From Boseongicola sp. SB0675_bin_26 (lineage in GTDB: Bacteria; Pseudomonadota; Alphaproteobacteria; Rhodobacterales; Rhodobacteraceae): 6,509 bases of DNA. Shown piece by piece: positions 5,431-6,509 of this stretch. The stretch is from NCBI GenBank assembly GCA_009843725.1, contig VYCX01000233.1:1-6509 (forward strand), in the 5' to 3' direction. The notes beneath the pieces were generated by a model. It had not been told where the DNA came from and ran no database searches. It saw nothing but the letters and a program-made list of their open reading frames with translations. The first letter of the stretch is position 1; each line of letters starts with the position of its first letter. The position numbers and the translations under genes are program-made.

Positions 5431-6509
5431 ATGCGCATGCTGATTTCATTTGCGGCCCTGCTCCTGTCGGTCCTGTTGCTGCAGCTCGGATCGGGCGGCC
5501 TCGCGCCTCTTGACGCAATCTCGGGAATCCAGCTCGATTTCACGCGTTCCGAGATCGGACTCCTGGGTTCGGCACATTTTTTGGGCTTCTTCGTCGGCTG
5601 CATTTGGGCACCGCGAATCCTGAGCGATGTAGGTCACTCACGGACCTTCGCGGCCTTTACCGCCGCAGGCACCATAGGAATTCTCAGTCACATGCTGATC
5701 GTCGACGCGATGGCCTGGATGGTCATGCGTGTCCTTTCGGGAATATGCATCGCGGGCTGCTACACAGTCGTGGAAAGTTGGCTTCAGGCGAAAGTCACAA
5801 ACGCCACAAGGGGTCGGGCCATAGGTGTCTACCGTGTCGTCGACATCAGCGGGTCGCTGGCCGCCCAATTGATGATCTCGGTTCTCGAACCTGCCAGTTA
5901 CGTTTCGTACAACATCCTCGCGCTCATTTGCTGCGCCGCGCTTGTTCCTCTCGTTCTGACCCGCATCGAGCAGCCCTTGGTGCCGAAGGCTCGGCGTCTC
6001 CGGCCCGGGCTGGCATGGGAGCGTTCGCCGCTTGCGGTTGCGGGCGTCGTGTCAGCCGGCCTGACGGCCGCGGCATTCCGAATGGTCGGACCGATCTACG
6101 GAGTTGAAGTCGGGCTCTCGAACGACGAAATCGCGCTGTTTCTCGCGGCCTTTGTTCTCGGCGGGGCGCTGAGCCAGTACCCGGTGGGCTGGGCTGCCGA
6201 CCGTTACGACCGTCGCATCGTGCTGATCGCGCTTTCAGTGCTGGCAATACTCTCCTGCGCCGTGATGGTCACGCTTGCCGCGAACGGCACAGGTTCGGCA
6301 TTTGCCGCTGCAGGACTGTTCGGCATGATCACGTTTCCCATATATTCCGTTGCCACGGCCCATGCCCATGACTTCGCCAGCCAGGACGAACGAGTGGACA
6401 TTTCGGCGGCATTCATCTTCTACTATGCCGTGGGCGCCATCGCTTCGCCATGGCTGGTGGCATCCCTGATCGACAGGTTCGGCCCCTCAGCCATGTTCTC
6501 GTTCGTGTC
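5431..6509 (+). CDS. Major facilitator superfamily transporter, YcaD-like (truncated at right edge)
   Basis: This is a polytopic inner-membrane secondary transporter, presumably moving a small solute by proton-coupled symport or antiport. The visible 359 codons alternate hydrophobic helices with short charged loops. The first helix covers about residues 3-24. The TM2-TM3 loop carries the degenerate MFS signature around R62-S65-D66-G68-R71. ESWL at 115-118, followed by a charged R-G-R loop, resembles YcaD-type carriers. The central loop near 190-200 is basic. GWAADRYDRR at 253-262 is the second signature between TM8 and TM9, showing the usual two-half duplication. Full-length relatives are about 380-420 residues, so only the last helices are missing. 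The start has GAAGAG (5417-5422) 8 bases upstream; an in-frame GTG at 5422 is a less likely start. Its position behind two catabolic enzymes suggests uptake of their substrate, or export of a product. The substrate is unknown. Confidence 0.88.
   Translation, partial: MRMLISFAALLLSVLLLQLGSGGLAPLDAISGIQLDFTRSEIGLLGSAHFLGFFVGCIWAPRILSDVGHSRTFAAFTAAGTIGILSHMLIVDAMAWMVMRVLSGICIAGCYTVVESWLQAKVTNATRGRAIGVYRVVDISGSLAAQLMISVLEPASYVSYNILALICCAALVPLVLTRIEQPLVPKARRLRPGLAWERSPLAVAGVVSAGLTAAAFRMVGPIYGVEVGLSNDEIALFLAAFVLGGALSQYPVGWAADRYDRRIVLIALSVLAILSCAVMVTLAANGTGSAFAAAGLFGMITFPIYSVATAHAHDFASQDERVDISAAFIFYYAVGAIASPWLVASLIDRFGPSAMFSFV

Overview
The base composition is GC-rich and the recognisable proteins resemble alphaproteobacterial homologues (Rhodobacterales/Rhizobiales-like). 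This placement is inferred from remembered family resemblance; there is no rRNA or other marker in the window.

The window has two contrasting halves. The left part (1-2295) is a decayed accessory region. On the minus strand is the first half of a phosphomannomutase/phosphoglucomutase gene that runs off the left edge. Its last codons look foreign and may be interrupted by a mobile-element end. Behind it on the same strand is a short, frameshifted scrap of a group II intron-type reverse transcriptase. On the plus strand follow two broken genes in tandem, 6 bases apart: a HicB/ribbon-helix-helix antitoxin-like gene with a frameshift at a G run, and an MGMT/alkyltransferase-like (ATL) gene with a stop at the active-site position and a later frameshift. 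About 550 bases without a recognisable gene separate these relics from the right part.

The right part (2296-6509) is an intact plus-strand cluster that looks catabolic. It holds a thiamine-diphosphate (ThDP) enzyme of the acetolactate synthase/2-oxoacid decarboxylase superfamily, an enolase-superfamily enzyme of the muconate lactonizing (MLE) subgroup with its complete catalytic set, and a YcaD-like major facilitator transporter cut by the right edge. The first two genes overlap in a TGATG stop-start junction and are almost certainly co-transcribed. The transporter lies about 300 bases on, and a possible 48-codon ORF ends 5 bases before it.

A reasonable model is uptake of a small organic acid or its precursor by the transporter, then dehydration, isomerisation or epimerisation by the MLE-type enzyme, then decarboxylation or C-C cleavage/ligation of a 2-oxo acid by the ThDP enzyme. 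The substrate cannot be read from the sequence. I see no CRISPR array, tRNA, rRNA or convincing novel defence system. The most unusual items are the unassigned ThDP/MLE/MFS pathway and the layered graveyard of pseudogenes upstream of it.
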